A DNA stretch of 47,892 nucleotides from Saprospiraceae bacterium (GCA_020436785.1 JAGQXC010000322.1:1-47892); one strand, 5' to 3'. Counted from the first letter of the stretch, positions 1 through 8,319 are shown. A program made the numbers and translations. The notes: a model not told the origin generated them from the sequence alone.

Positions 1-586
1 GATTGGCAACAACCTCTACTGGCACAATGAGATCCAGTACCGCAATCACAACTGGGGCGGCGACCTTGAGCAGCTCCTGCTCCGTACCGGGCTGGGAATG
101 AACCTGAGTGAAAACAATAACACCCTGCTGTTGGGTTACGGTTACATCGTCAGTCAGCCCTATCACCAAAATGAAAAATCGGAAATCCTCGAACACCGCA
201 TCTTCCAGCAATTCATTAATAAAGACAACCTCGGCCGGGTTGCCATCCAAAACCGTTACCGGCTGGAAGAACGCTTTGTTGCTGACGATTATAAAATGCG
301 GTTCCGCTATTTCATGGGATTTAACATACCGGTCTCACAGAAACGGATGGGACCGCAGACCCTCTATTTATCTCTTTACAATGAAATCTTCCTGAATCTC
401 AATACCCCCGTTTTTGACCGCAACCGGGCTTACGGTGCCCTGGGCTATACCATCAACAACCACCTGAAAGTGGAAGCCGGGTACATGCTGCAGCTCTACG
501 ACAACAACCATCGCGGTCAGTTTCAATTGGCCCTTTTTAATTCGACGCCCTTGGTGAAAAAAGACCGGTCGGAAACCGGACGCTAA
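1..586 (+). CDS. DUF2490 family outer-membrane-like protein (5' truncated)
   Basis: The reading frame is open from base 2, so the gene starts before the window; about 194 residues are visible. The visible part alternates amphipathic beta-strand-like segments rich in Tyr, Arg and Asn (for example RYRLEERF, YLSLYNEIFLN, LKVEAGYMLQ), the pattern of the DUF2490 family, which is predicted to form a small beta-barrel in the outer membrane. It ends near an aromatic strand, as barrels do. No catalytic motif is visible and the role of the family is unknown. A perfect 7-bp hairpin follows 4 nt after the stop. The family call rests on pattern recognition and is fairly secure; function is not. Confidence 0.75.
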   Translation, partial: IGNNLYWHNEIQYRNHNWGGDLEQLLLRTGLGMNLSENNNTLLLGYGYIVSQPYHQNEKSEILEHRIFQQFINKDNLGRVAIQNRYRLEERFVADDYKMRFRYFMGFNIPVSQKRMGPQTLYLSLYNEIFLNLNTPVFDRNRAYGALGYTINNHLKVEAGYMLQLYDNNHRGQFQLALFNSTPLVKKDRSETGR

Positions 587-590
587 ATTC

Positions 591-611
591 CCGGCCTGTG
601 AAAAAGGCCGG
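591..611 (+). terminator. Hairpin after the DUF2490 gene
   Basis: CCGGCCT and AGGCCGG form a perfect 7-bp stem around a 7-nt loop, beginning 4 nt after the stop codon. There is no T-tract after it, only an A-rich stretch, so it is either a weak intrinsic terminator or an mRNA 3'-end stabiliser. Confidence 0.45.
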
Positions 612-730
612 AAAGAAATCACCTTACTATAAACCCTGACGATTCACGGGCGTTAGTCCTATACAGATCTGCCTGCTTGGGGAACATCCGTTACGCAACG
701 GTTTGCGAAAATTATCAAATCAATCCTCGT

Positions 731-1399
731 ATGGAAGAACATCTCGTAACTGTAAAATCGGTTGAATTTGTGACTCATGATGTGTTGGGCATCAAGGTGA
801 GTAAACCCGCCGGTTATAACTTTATCCCGGGACAAGCCACTGAAATTGCCATCAACAAACCTGGTTGGCGTGACGCCCGCCGTCCGTTTACCTTTACCAA
901 CCTCCCCGAAGAAGATCATCTGGAATTCACCATCAAGACCTATCCGGAAAAACAAGGCGTCACGAACGAATTGCTGCATCTGAAAGCGAATGACGAATTA
1001 CTCCTCCACGATGTTTTCGGGGCAATCAATTACCAGGGGCCCGGTTTGTTCATTGCCGGAGGAGCCGGTATCACGCCCTTTATCGCCATTTTTCGCCAGC
1101 TGCAAGCCACCAATCAGGTCACCGGAAATCGCTTGTTATTTGCGAACAAAACACGCGCGGACATCATCCGTGAAGACTGGTTTCGCGATCTGCTGGGTGA
1201 TGCCTTCATCAACGTCCTTTCGAAAGAAAAAGCATCCGGTTACCGGCATGGATTTATCGGACAAGAGCTGATCCGGGAAAACATCCTGCCAGAGGATCCG
1301 CACTTTTACCTCTGTGGTCCTCCACCCATGATGGACGCGATCCAAAAACATTTCGAACGGCTTCAGATCAATCAGCACGCCGTAGTTCTTGAAGTCTAA
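731..1399 (+). CDS. FAD-binding oxidoreductase (ferredoxin-NADP reductase family)
   Basis: A 222-aa flavoprotein of the FNR superfamily, which moves electrons between NAD(P)H and a carrier through bound FAD. The FAD-binding barrel is residues 1-95, with RRPFTF (about 56-61) matching the RxY(S/T) flavin-contact motif and FIPGQATEI just before it. The NAD(P)-binding half begins at GLFIAGGAGITPF (about residue 115) and ends with the family's YLCGPPPMM motif and a C-terminal LEV. No 2Fe-2S domain is present, so the electron partner is a separate protein. The ATG at 731 is chosen because the fold starts there; the frame is open further upstream but that part looks unrelated. It stands alone between unrelated genes. 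Confidence 0.85.
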   Translation: MEEHLVTVKSVEFVTHDVLGIKVSKPAGYNFIPGQATEIAINKPGWRDARRPFTFTNLPEEDHLEFTIKTYPEKQGVTNELLHLKANDELLLHDVFGAINYQGPGLFIAGGAGITPFIAIFRQLQATNQVTGNRLLFANKTRADIIREDWFRDLLGDAFINVLSKEKASGYRHGFIGQELIRENILPEDPHFYLCGPPPMMDAIQKHFERLQINQHAVVLEV

Positions 1400-1637
1400 G
1401 ATCATTCCCGGGCCGAAAATATTCTTACTGGTTGCATGCGGAATGAACCAAAGCATTGATGGTTGCCGGGCTCTGCCGTTGTTCCGAAAAAGTCACATCT
1501 AACCGCTTACCGCGTTTTAAGTTTAAACGATCATTCATCGCTGACTTTTGATGCAGAGGAATGGACGGTTCCCGTCAGGACCTGAATATTACGCTGGATC
1601 CGGCATTTGCACAACAGGTGATGTCTGAAGAAAATTC
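1400..1637. other. Intergenic stretch with a doubtful mini-ORF
   Basis: This 238-nt gap holds a 26-codon plus-strand frame (ATG at 1561) whose TGA overlaps the next gene's ATG at 1638 in an ATGA arrangement. The encoded peptide resembles nothing I recognise. It could be a tiny coupled leader or chance. No hairpin or -7 box stands out. Confidence 0.25.
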
Positions 1638-2807
1638 ATGACTAAAATGAACAAGTCGTTATTTGTCTTCGCCTGCCTGTTTCTGGTTTCCTTGTTCCAC
1701 TGTAAGCCTGAGGACGAACCCCAGGGCCCGGTGCTGACCAGCCTGGTCATTGCGGCCAGCCAGGGAACAAGGTTGGATTTATCCCTCCAGGAAACCACCC
1801 AACTCGTCGCCACCGGACGCGATGCATCCAACCAAACCATCCAAATTGACGAACCGGTAACCTGGCAGGCAAACAATACCAATGTTTCCGTGGATGCAAC
1901 CGGCCTGGTTAAAAGCATGGCGGTCGGAAAGTCTGCCATTACGGCGCGGACAGGAAATGTGAGCAAACAAATCGAACTATCCGTCTGGGACAGTTCCCTG
2001 CCACACACGGAAATATTCATCAGCGATGCCGGGCCCAACTACCAGGCTCCCTGGCAAATCCTGCGGGTGTACGATGACGGAGACTATACGGAAGTATTTA
2101 CCAGTTCGAACGTCGGTTGGCCGCAGGATATCGTGGTCCTTGAAAGTGAGGGAGTTGTCCTGGTATCCAATTATACGACGAACGACATCACCAAGTTCAA
2201 TCTGAACGATGGCGCTTTTTTGGGAGTTTTCGCCACCGGGTTGAATGCCCCGACCCGTATGGAGATCGGACCTGACCGTCTTCTTTATGTCCTGGAATGG
2301 AATGGCACAGGATATGTCCAGCGATTTCAATTGGATGGTACACCACTGGGGCGATTCACCGATGCAGGTGTCAATGAAAGCATCGGAATGGCCTGGGACA
2401 ACCAGCGCAATTTGTATGTCTCTTCATTCAGTCAGGGAAATGGGAGTTCCTTTGTTCGCAAATTTGACCGCGATGGCCATGATCAGGGTTATTTTATCCA
2501 TACGGACCTGCAGGGAGCTACCGACATTTGGTTTGATGGCAATGACCTGTTGGTAAACGATTATTCCCTGGGGGTTGTCAAGCGATTCGATCAGTCCGGA
2601 GCATTTGTCAGCAATTTCATCACCGGACTCAACCTGAATGAAGGCATTGATCACCTGACTAACGGAAATATTTTGATTGGTAACGGCGGCACCCATACCG
2701 TAAAGCTCTATACGGCCGGAGGGGCCTTCATCAAAGATCTCATCCCGATGGGCACCCAGGGATTGGCTACGCCCAATGCCGTCACCGTACGTAATGTTAT
2801 TCCTTAG
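1638..2807 (+). CDS. Lipoprotein with Ig-like (BIG2) domain and NHL-like propeller
   Basis: A 389-aa predicted lipoprotein. The signal peptide ends in a lipobox (LFHC, Cys about residue 22), so the mature protein is probably anchored in a membrane facing the periplasm or surface. Residues about 35-115 form a bacterial Ig-like domain of the BIG2 type (alternating strands, VTWQANN, then VTGLVKSM-like and GKSAITA segments). The rest repeats a motif of the NHL or SMP-30 kind (phrases such as LYVLEWNGTGYVQRF, LYVSSFSQGNG, LLVNDYSLGVVKRF), consistent with a six-bladed propeller. Binding or enzymatic role cannot be read off. An alternative ATG lies three codons downstream (1647). Domain calls are good; biological role is unknown. 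Confidence 0.75.
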   Translation: MTKMNKSLFVFACLFLVSLFHCKPEDEPQGPVLTSLVIAASQGTRLDLSLQETTQLVATGRDASNQTIQIDEPVTWQANNTNVSVDATGLVKSMAVGKSAITARTGNVSKQIELSVWDSSLPHTEIFISDAGPNYQAPWQILRVYDDGDYTEVFTSSNVGWPQDIVVLESEGVVLVSNYTTNDITKFNLNDGAFLGVFATGLNAPTRMEIGPDRLLYVLEWNGTGYVQRFQLDGTPLGRFTDAGVNESIGMAWDNQRNLYVSSFSQGNGSSFVRKFDRDGHDQGYFIHTDLQGATDIWFDGNDLLVNDYSLGVVKRFDQSGAFVSNFITGLNLNEGIDHLTNGNILIGNGGTHTVKLYTAGGAFIKDLIPMGTQGLATPNAVTVRNVIP

Positions 2808-2956
2808 CTCTGACTGGAACCAACCCAAAAAAAAGTGCCCTACCGGAAGCCAACCCAAACTTCTTCCTGGAAAATGGGCTGAATTTCATCGATGGACAGG
2901 ACTTGATTTTGTACGACTCAATGTAATACCTTTATGGTCATTCATATTCTGTCTAT

Positions 2957-3310
2957 TTGCCACCGGATATAATCATCAAGCGCATCTATGAACCCTGTTT
3001 GCCAGAAGACGGTTACCGCGTCCTGGTGGACCGGATCTGGCCTCGTGGCCTGTCCAAACAAGATGCCCGGCTGGATGAGTGGAATCGTGATATTGCCCCC
3101 TCCACCGAATTGCGCAAATGGTTCGATCACCGGGCGGAACGCTTTGCCGAATTCAGTAAGCGCTATGAATCGGAATTGCAAGCCTCTGTCAAGGACTTAC
3201 TGCGATTGAAAGAAGTCACTCATCAACAAAGATTGTGCCTGCTGTATAGCGCCCGTAATGAACTATTCAATCAGGCTGTCGTACTGCAGCAAGTGATCAA
3301 TTCCCTTTAA
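2957..3310 (+). CDS. DUF488 family protein (YeaO-like)
   Basis: A 117-aa cytosolic protein with the DUF488 signatures RIYEP, GYRVLVDRIWPRGLSK and WFDHRAERFAEFSKRY. The family is widespread and uncharacterised; some members sit with stress or DNA-repair genes. The start is a TTG: no in-frame ATG lies between the upstream TAA at 2924 and the first conserved residues, so TTG 2957 is the most upstream sensible start, about five residues before the conserved core. Its stop overlaps the stop of the convergent AraC gene by 4 nt. Confidence 0.8.
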   Translation: MPPDIIIKRIYEPCLPEDGYRVLVDRIWPRGLSKQDARLDEWNRDIAPSTELRKWFDHRAERFAEFSKRYESELQASVKDLLRLKEVTHQQRLCLLYSARNELFNQAVVLQQVINSL

Positions 3311-4104
3311 TATTGCATGGTTTTGACCGATTCCTGATAGGCCGATGGCGACATTCCGGTGTGTGACTTGAAAAATCTGGAGAAATAAAACGGATCATTA
3401 AATCCCAATTTAAAGGCAATTTCTTTCAGCATTAAATTTTCATACTGGATGATGCGTTTTGCCTCCGAGATCATTAATCCGTATAAAACATTTTGTGCGG
3501 TTTTTCCAGTATGTAATTTAGCCAGTTCGTTCAAACGCGTGGTGGTGGTTTGCAATTGCTGAGCAATTTCAGCTAGCGGATAATTCTGCTCGAAATGATT
3601 ACGAATAAATTCCAAAAAACGAAGAAATAATGCATCCGGCTTCCAGACCTCTCCTCCTGACCTGATTTTAGCCCGGTTAATTTCCACGAGGATCAACCCG
3701 ATGCGTGCATGGATGGTCGTCAGGTATTGAAAAGGTTGTGTTTGTAATTCCTCCGCGATGATGGACAGATGATCAACAATGGCATGAGGTTCGGCGATCG
3801 CGATCACTTCATTGTAATCAAAATGACAGAATAAACTGTTTTGAAAGATCAGCTCAATATCGGTATCGGATTTACACATAAAATCATAGGTAAATTCCAA
3901 AACAAATCCCGCCGCTCCGGCAACGTCCAGGAAGGCATGATACTGTCCCGAAGTGATGGTTAGTGCTTCATTTTTCCGGACGGTGATTTCTTTATGATCA
4001 ACCACCATGCTGATCCTTCCTTCACTACACCAGACCAGCAGGTATTTTTTCATCCTGGTGGGGTTGTTCAATGAAATGCTTCGGATGTCGTACAGATCGA
4101 CCAT
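3307..4104 (-). CDS. AraC family transcriptional regulator
   Basis: A 265-aa regulator. The N-terminal half (about 1-150) is a cupin-like sensor domain. The last 100 residues are the AraC/XylS double helix-turn-helix, with the second HTH and tail matching the family closely (IAFKLGFNDPFYFSRFFKSHTGMSPSAYQ). The ATG at 4104 follows a TTG by one codon and is preferred. It is the last gene of a minus-strand run (DJ-1/PfpI, cupin, MBL hydrolase, AraC), 34 nt behind the MBL gene, so it probably regulates its own operon and perhaps the divergent esterase. The effector is unknown. Confidence 0.88.
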   Translation of the reverse strand: MVDLYDIRSISLNNPTRMKKYLLVWCSEGRISMVVDHKEITVRKNEALTITSGQYHAFLDVAGAAGFVLEFTYDFMCKSDTDIELIFQNSLFCHFDYNEVIAIAEPHAIVDHLSIIAEELQTQPFQYLTTIHARIGLILVEINRAKIRSGGEVWKPDALFLRFLEFIRNHFEQNYPLAEIAQQLQTTTTRLNELAKLHTGKTAQNVLYGLMISEAKRIIQYENLMLKEIAFKLGFNDPFYFSRFFKSHTGMSPSAYQESVKTMQY

Positions 4105-4138
4105 CAATTACAATTTAATAAGGAAACGGATGATGTTC

Positions 4139-4933
4139 TTACACATAACGGTCCAGCGATTGCAACATGACGGACTTGGCGGAATCCGTCAAATTCTGAT
4201 AGCTCCAAAACCCATACACTTCATCAAAATCCAGGCTGGCCATCAGGGTCCGGATGCGTTGTACTTCCCGGACAGGCAAAGGAATTTTGTTGGGGTAACT
4301 GTACATGACCGAAAAATGCTTCCTGCTTGGTGAAAGATTAAACGTGTCTCCGCACAACAAGGTGCCCTGTTTCGATATTCCCGACACCCGGAGCACGCTG
4401 CTGCCCGGGAAATGACCGCCAATACGTATCACGCGGATCCCGTCCCAGAAATCGTGGCCGGCTCCCTTCCAAAATCGAATATGATCCCCCGGATAGACCA
4501 CAAAATCTTTTTCAGTTTCCGGCAAATAGACCGGACAATCAAATTGTGCACTCCATTCCGCCTGGTTGCTGTAGTAGTGCGGATGAGAGATGGCCATGGC
4601 CCGGATGCCACCGGCCTGCTGTATAAACGCTATCAAGGGTTCGTCGATCAGAGGAACGCAATCCCATAAAATATTTCCAGCGGCCGATTGAACCAACAAG
4701 GCTCGCTGGCCGATTCCAAATTTCGGTTGCAGGTTGATCTCGTACAACCGTGGTTTGATCTCCCGGACGACCGTATGGTGGTTCCCGGATAACGTCGCAC
4801 GGTTGGTCCATTGTTGACCTTCATCCGGGACGTACTGCCGGTCATCTTCACAGATCAGGCAACTATTTTGGAGATATCCCGGGGGATACTGAGTTCCACA
4901 GGTCGCACAAATTTTTCCATTATTCACCTTCAT
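4139..4933 (-). CDS. MBL-fold hydrolase with N-terminal Cys cluster
   Basis: A 264-aa metallo-beta-lactamase-fold protein. Residues about 8-30 carry two CxxC pairs (CATC and CLIC), a rubredoxin- or zinc-ribbon-like knuckle. The MBL core follows, but the first metal motif reads ISHPHYYSN where the fold normally has HxHxDH, so the Asp and second His are replaced by Tyr/Ser. The later His (GGHFPGSS) and Asp (LLCGDTFN) are present. I recall the HPHYYS variant from a subset of MBL proteins, so this may be a family trait rather than decay. The start ATG (4933) lies inside the cupin gene's 3' end, a 14-nt overlap that suggests coupling. Substrate unknown. Confidence 0.78.
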   Translation of the reverse strand: MKVNNGKICATCGTQYPPGYLQNSCLICEDDRQYVPDEGQQWTNRATLSGNHHTVVREIKPRLYEINLQPKFGIGQRALLVQSAAGNILWDCVPLIDEPLIAFIQQAGGIRAMAISHPHYYSNQAEWSAQFDCPVYLPETEKDFVVYPGDHIRFWKGAGHDFWDGIRVIRIGGHFPGSSVLRVSGISKQGTLLCGDTFNLSPSRKHFSVMYSYPNKIPLPVREVQRIRTLMASLDFDEVYGFWSYQNLTDSAKSVMLQSLDRYV

Positions 4934-5288
4934 GATGCTCAATTATTTGGACTTCTTCGGGGATGGATAACAACAAGGTACAGCCTTCGCGAGAATATAC
5001 ACCATGCTTGCCATTTGGTGGCGTATATAAATAATCTCCCCGGTTAAGCACTGCTCCGGCGATCGAACAACATCCTTCCAGGACGAATATCTCTTCACCG
5101 GCAGGATGAATATGATACGGATAACTCGCCTGGGCTTCAAACCGTAATAGGATGGTTTTGGACCGTCCACTTTCGGCATCATACCGCAGGGATTTAACAA
5201 GAATTCCCTGGTAATGGATGCCATTTTCAACCAATGGAGACCAATGGTTTTGTTCACTTTTCGTGATGAAATCCTGAATATTCATCAT
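4920..5288 (-). CDS. ChrR-like cupin domain protein
   Basis: A 122-aa single-domain cupin. The metal-binding motif is visible as YPYHIHPAGEEIFVLEG (motif 1, H-x-H with a following Glu) and GDYLYTPPNGKHGVYS (motif 2, His). This layout resembles the ChrR anti-sigma cupin and related oxidative-stress cupins, but no anti-sigma domain precedes it, so it is a stand-alone cupin. It overlaps the upstream DJ-1/PfpI gene by 35 nt and the downstream MBL gene by 14 nt, which makes common transcription very likely. Two ATGs in tandem (5288 and 5285) can serve as start. Substrate or ligand cannot be told. Confidence 0.8.
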   Translation of the reverse strand: MMNIQDFITKSEQNHWSPLVENGIHYQGILVKSLRYDAESGRSKTILLRFEAQASYPYHIHPAGEEIFVLEGCCSIAGAVLNRGDYLYTPPNGKHGVYSREGCTLLLSIPEEVQIIEHHEGE

Positions 5289-5967
5289 TGCATAATTTAT
5301 GGATTAATAATTCATTTTCCACGCGACGACGTTGATCGGCACCGCTCATTTGTTCAAGTAATTCCAGAGAAGCCAGGTAACTCACCAGGTTGCCGTTGGA
5401 GGAAAAAAATTTTCCATCCCGGACCACGGCATGTAACGAATCATTTTGGACCAATATTTCCGGATATTCCCGTTGCAGTTTTTCGCCGCCTCCGAAATAG
5501 GTGACCAATTTTTTACCATCGGCAATACCGGATGCCCCCAGCGCAAAAGCACCGGCGCAATGGCTGGCTGTATATTGCGTATTTACGTTTTGAATTTTGA
5601 TAAAATCGATCATCTTCTGATCGCTGACCAGGTCATCCGGATGATTGCAACTGGGTACAATCAAGACGTCGAGCGGAGGGCAATCCTCCATCGAATAATC
5701 AGGCACAACCCGGATGCCTTCTTCACTGGTCACGACCTCGTGGGACCGGGCTACGAGGTATACATCGAATAAGGATTGGCCAACAAGATCCTTTTTGGTA
5801 AATACATCAAAAGGGGCACAAACTTCATTGGTTAAGAACCCATCAAAAATCAATACTCCAATTTTAGGTAATTTGTTTTCCATTATTTTTTTATTTGGTG
5901 TAGCCGAACCGCGCCGGTTGACGCATCCCGTGGCAATTAAGAGGACACTGATTAGCACGGCTTTCAT
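5254..5967 (-). CDS. DJ-1/PfpI family protein with lipoprotein signal
   Basis: A 237-aa class I glutamine amidotransferase-like protein of the DJ-1/PfpI group. The nucleophile elbow is SHCAGAF (Cys) and the partnering Glu lies in GFLTNEVCAPFDVF, as in isonitrile hydratase-like and GlxA-type proteins. Unusually, the N-terminus is a lipoprotein signal with a lipobox (LLIATGC, Cys15), which would put the enzyme in the periplasm. An internal ATG (5883) would give a normal cytosolic DJ-1 of 209 aa. A good promoter ends 22 nt before the ATG at 5967, which favours the long form. First gene of the operon with the cupin, MBL and AraC genes. Confidence 0.83.
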   Translation of the reverse strand: MKAVLISVLLIATGCVNRRGSATPNKKIMENKLPKIGVLIFDGFLTNEVCAPFDVFTKKDLVGQSLFDVYLVARSHEVVTSEEGIRVVPDYSMEDCPPLDVLIVPSCNHPDDLVSDQKMIDFIKIQNVNTQYTASHCAGAFALGASGIADGKKLVTYFGGGEKLQREYPEILVQNDSLHAVVRDGKFFSSNGNLVSYLASLELLEQMSGADQRRRVENELLIHKLCNDEYSGFHHEK

Positions 5968-5988
5968 GGCAAGGTTATTTTGATGGAA

Positions 5989-6019
5989 CAAAACTAGGGG
6001 CGAGAGGCTGGTCAGGAAA
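5989..6019 (-). promoter_or_regulatory. Bacteroidota-type promoter for the DJ-1/cupin/MBL/AraC operon
   Basis: Read on the minus strand this is TTTC, 19 nt, then TAGTTTTG. The -7 box fits TAnnTTTG fully and the -33 box fits TTTG at three of four bases. It ends 22 nt before the ATG at 5967, supporting the lipoprotein start. Confidence 0.6.
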
Positions 6020-6034
6020 TGGACGATTTTGTGT

Positions 6035-6065
6035 TTTGCATGGATATTCTTTAATTGTAGTTTTA
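6035..6065 (+). promoter_or_regulatory. Bacteroidota-type promoter for the esterase-SDR operon
   Basis: TTTG, 19 nt, then TAGTTTTA: perfect -33 box and spacing, and a -7 box one base off TAnnTTTG. Transcription would start near 6070, giving a leader of about 20 nt for an ATG at 6091 and almost none for the ATG at 6073. It lies back to back with the promoter at 5989-6019. Confidence 0.55.
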
Positions 6066-6090
6066 GATTTTTATGTTTAACAATGGATCG

Positions 6091-7041
6091 ATGACACGCT
6101 GGCTCATTCTGATAAGCTTATTCTGCACCGGACTATCCATCCGGGCTCAAACAACGGTCCGGACAGGTCTGACGTTGACGACCGACCATTTTCCACAACC
6201 AGAAGTTCCCCGGGGCGTTCTGAAAGGACCGTTTGAGTTTCATAGTTCCATCATCACGGGTACGGTCCGGCAATACTGGATCTACGTGCCGGCTCAATAC
6301 GAAGATGCTCAGGAGGCTGCCGTATTGGTTTTTCAGGATGGATTCCGGGCGACTAATCCTAACGGATCGATCCGGGCTCCCCAGGTGCTTGACAATCTGA
6401 TCGCCCAGGGAGATCTGCCGGTAACCATCGGCATCTTTATATCTCCCGGCAATCGATCCGAGACCTATCCGGATAACCTGGGCTCCGGCAACCCCGACCA
6501 TCGTGCTGAGGAATACGACGCCATGGATGATCGCTATACAAGATTCATTGTGGAGGAAATGTTGCCGCTGGTTGGTAAAAGTTACCGCCTCACCAACGAT
6601 CCCGATCAGCGTGCCATCGGAGGCACCAGTAGTGGCGCCATTGCTGCCTTTACCGTGGCCTGGCACCGGCCTGATGTCTTTCATAAGGTGTTCAGTGGCA
6701 TCGGCAGTTATGTCTCCATTGGATTCCGGCCTGATGAAGATCCGGTAAAACTTGGAGGCCAGGATTATCCCGCTTTGATCCGAAGGGAAAACATCCGGCC
6801 GATCCGCATCTTCCTGCAGGATGGCACCAACGATCTGGATAATGAATGGGGCAATTGGTACCTGGCTAATCAGCAAATGCTGGCAGCCCTAAATTATGCC
6901 AACCGCATTGCAGATGAAAAAGGAATTACCGGGCCCCGATACCAGATCAAAACGGTCTGGACCGATGGCCGGCATAGTGACCATGATCCGGGTGCGTTGT
7001 TGCCGGAAGGATTGCGGTGGCTGTGGTACGAAAAGAAATAG
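6091..7041 (+). CDS. Secreted esterase, enterochelin esterase-like alpha/beta hydrolase
   Basis: A 316-aa secreted hydrolase of the Fes/IroE-like esterase group (also called esterase D-like). A signal peptide (hydrophobic core, cleavage after SIRAQ) is followed by a short strand domain and the alpha/beta core. The nucleophile elbow is GGTSSGAIAAF with Ser about 180, and GRHSDHDP near the end supplies the likely catalytic His. FLQDGTNDLDNEWG is a typical acid-residue region. An in-frame ATG at 6073 would add six residues; 6091 is preferred because of the promoter position and the compact signal peptide. Members of this family cleave siderophore esters or acylated sugars; the substrate here is unknown. 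The SDR gene follows after 10 nt. Confidence 0.82.
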   Translation: MTRWLILISLFCTGLSIRAQTTVRTGLTLTTDHFPQPEVPRGVLKGPFEFHSSIITGTVRQYWIYVPAQYEDAQEAAVLVFQDGFRATNPNGSIRAPQVLDNLIAQGDLPVTIGIFISPGNRSETYPDNLGSGNPDHRAEEYDAMDDRYTRFIVEEMLPLVGKSYRLTNDPDQRAIGGTSSGAIAAFTVAWHRPDVFHKVFSGIGSYVSIGFRPDEDPVKLGGQDYPALIRRENIRPIRIFLQDGTNDLDNEWGNWYLANQQMLAALNYANRIADEKGITGPRYQIKTVWTDGRHSDHDPGALLPEGLRWLWYEKK

Positions 7042-7051
7042 TCAACGATTT

Positions 7052-7780
7052 ATGGCCCGGATATTTATTACCGGATCCTCCGATGGACTGGGAAGCCTGG
7101 CTGCAAGGTCACTGGTCGAACATGGCCATCATGTTGTCTTGCATGCACGCAATGAGCGCAGGGCAGAGGATGCTTTGCGCAAGGTACCGGGAGCAGAAAC
7201 CGTTTTGACCGCAGATCTGACCAAGCTGGAGGAAACCAAACAACTCGCAGAAGCAGCAAATGCCTGTGGTCCGCTGGACGTTGTGATCCACAACGCCGCC
7301 GTATATCGATACGGCCCCGACGCTCTATTGGCTGTTAACGTGCTTTCCCCTTATGTGCTCACCTGCCTGATCAATAAGCCAAAACGACTTGTTTACCTGA
7401 GTTCCGGCATGCACCGGGGTGGCCATCCCAACCTGCAACGCATGTTAATACCAACCATCAATTATTCGGATTCTAAACTGTACATCGTGCTTTTAATGAA
7501 AGCCGTAGCCCGCAGGTGGAAAGAAGTGTATGCGAATGCTCTGGACCCCGGCTGGGTGCCCACCAAAATGGGTGGCCCCGGTGCCCCCGATGATCTGGAA
7601 AAAGGGTTTGAAACGCAGGTTTGGCTGGCTGAAAGCGACGAAGAAGCAGTCAAGGTAAGCGGGCTTTATTTCCACCACAAACGCCACAGACCTTACGCTC
7701 CTGCAGCAGACGATGAGAACTTGCAGGAAGAATTCCTTAACGTAAGTGCACAAATCACCGGTGTTCATTTCCCCGGATAA
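7052..7780 (+). CDS. Short-chain dehydrogenase/reductase
   Basis: A 242-aa NAD(P)-dependent SDR. The cofactor motif TGSSDGLG lies at residues about 7-14, the NNAG-equivalent reads HNAAVY, the catalytic Ser is in YLSSGMH and the YxxxK pair is YSDSK. LDPGWVPTKMGG fits the loop after the active site in classical SDRs. The reductase substrate cannot be told. The ATG at 7052 starts exactly at the Rossmann fold; the frame is open further upstream but only inside the esterase gene. It lies 10 nt behind the esterase and is probably co-transcribed with it. Confidence 0.88.
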   Translation: MARIFITGSSDGLGSLAARSLVEHGHHVVLHARNERRAEDALRKVPGAETVLTADLTKLEETKQLAEAANACGPLDVVIHNAAVYRYGPDALLAVNVLSPYVLTCLINKPKRLVYLSSGMHRGGHPNLQRMLIPTINYSDSKLYIVLLMKAVARRWKEVYANALDPGWVPTKMGGPGAPDDLEKGFETQVWLAESDEEAVKVSGLYFHHKRHRPYAPAADDENLQEEFLNVSAQITGVHFPG

Positions 7781-7876
7781 TTAAACGAAATGTTGCCGGC
7801 ACCATCCATTAGGTCATGACGCAAACACCCCGGACGATTGGCGGATGCATGCATTACAAGTCGTCCTGTATGGAAT

Positions 7877-7884
7877 TACCTTTG
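7877..7884 (+). promoter_or_regulatory. -7 promoter box (TACCTTTG) before the DoxX-like gene
   Basis: Matches TAnnTTTG and sits 18 nt before the ATG at 7903. No convincing TTTG is seen at the -33 position. Confidence 0.35.
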
Positions 7885-7902
7885 AACTAAACCATTGAGA
7901 AA

Positions 7903-8319
7903 ATGAAAGCAACCGTACCCAATAATCAACCTCTCGCAAAAAAGACCATCATATTATCGTGGGTAATGAGCGGCATGGTGATTGCCTTTATGCTTTTCGA
8001 CAGCCTATTCAAGTTTATCCAACCCAAGGAAGTAGTCGATGGCACGGTTATCCTGGGTTTTGCCGAACACCACATCCTAACCCTGGGGATCCTGGGATTG
8101 GTGTCCATTGTATTGTATGCCTTTCCGGCAACTTCATTCTTGGGAGCCATACTCCTGACCGGTTATTTCGGCGGGGCCATCGCCACCCATCTGCGTCTGG
8201 ACAACCCGCTCTTTTCGCATATTTTGTTCCCGGTCTATCTCGGGGTGCTGGCCTGGGGCGGTCTTTGGCTTCGCAGCCAACCCTTAAGGAAACTACTTCC
8301 CGGCGTTACTGCCCGTTAA
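7903..8319 (+). CDS. DoxX-like membrane protein
   Basis: A 138-aa protein with four hydrophobic helices (about 17-38, 55-75, 78-98 and 108-125). The spacing and phrases such as FMLFDSLFKF, AILLTGYFGGAIATHLR and PVYLGVLAWGGLWLR match the DoxX-like family. DoxX-type proteins are small four-helix inner-membrane proteins, some linked to redox or thiosulfate metabolism, most uncharacterised. The gene has its own -7 box and overlaps the convergent PD40 gene by 14 nt at the 3' end. Confidence 0.82.
   Translation: MKATVPNNQPLAKKTIILSWVMSGMVIAFMLFDSLFKFIQPKEVVDGTVILGFAEHHILTLGILGLVSIVLYAFPATSFLGAILLTGYFGGAIATHLRLDNPLFSHILFPVYLGVLAWGGLWLRSQPLRKLLPGVTAR

Noticed and set aside
6133-6876. 247-codon minus-strand frame opposite the esterase
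   Set aside because: Entirely inside a well-supported alpha/beta hydrolase with signal peptide and catalytic motifs; the antisense product resembles no family.
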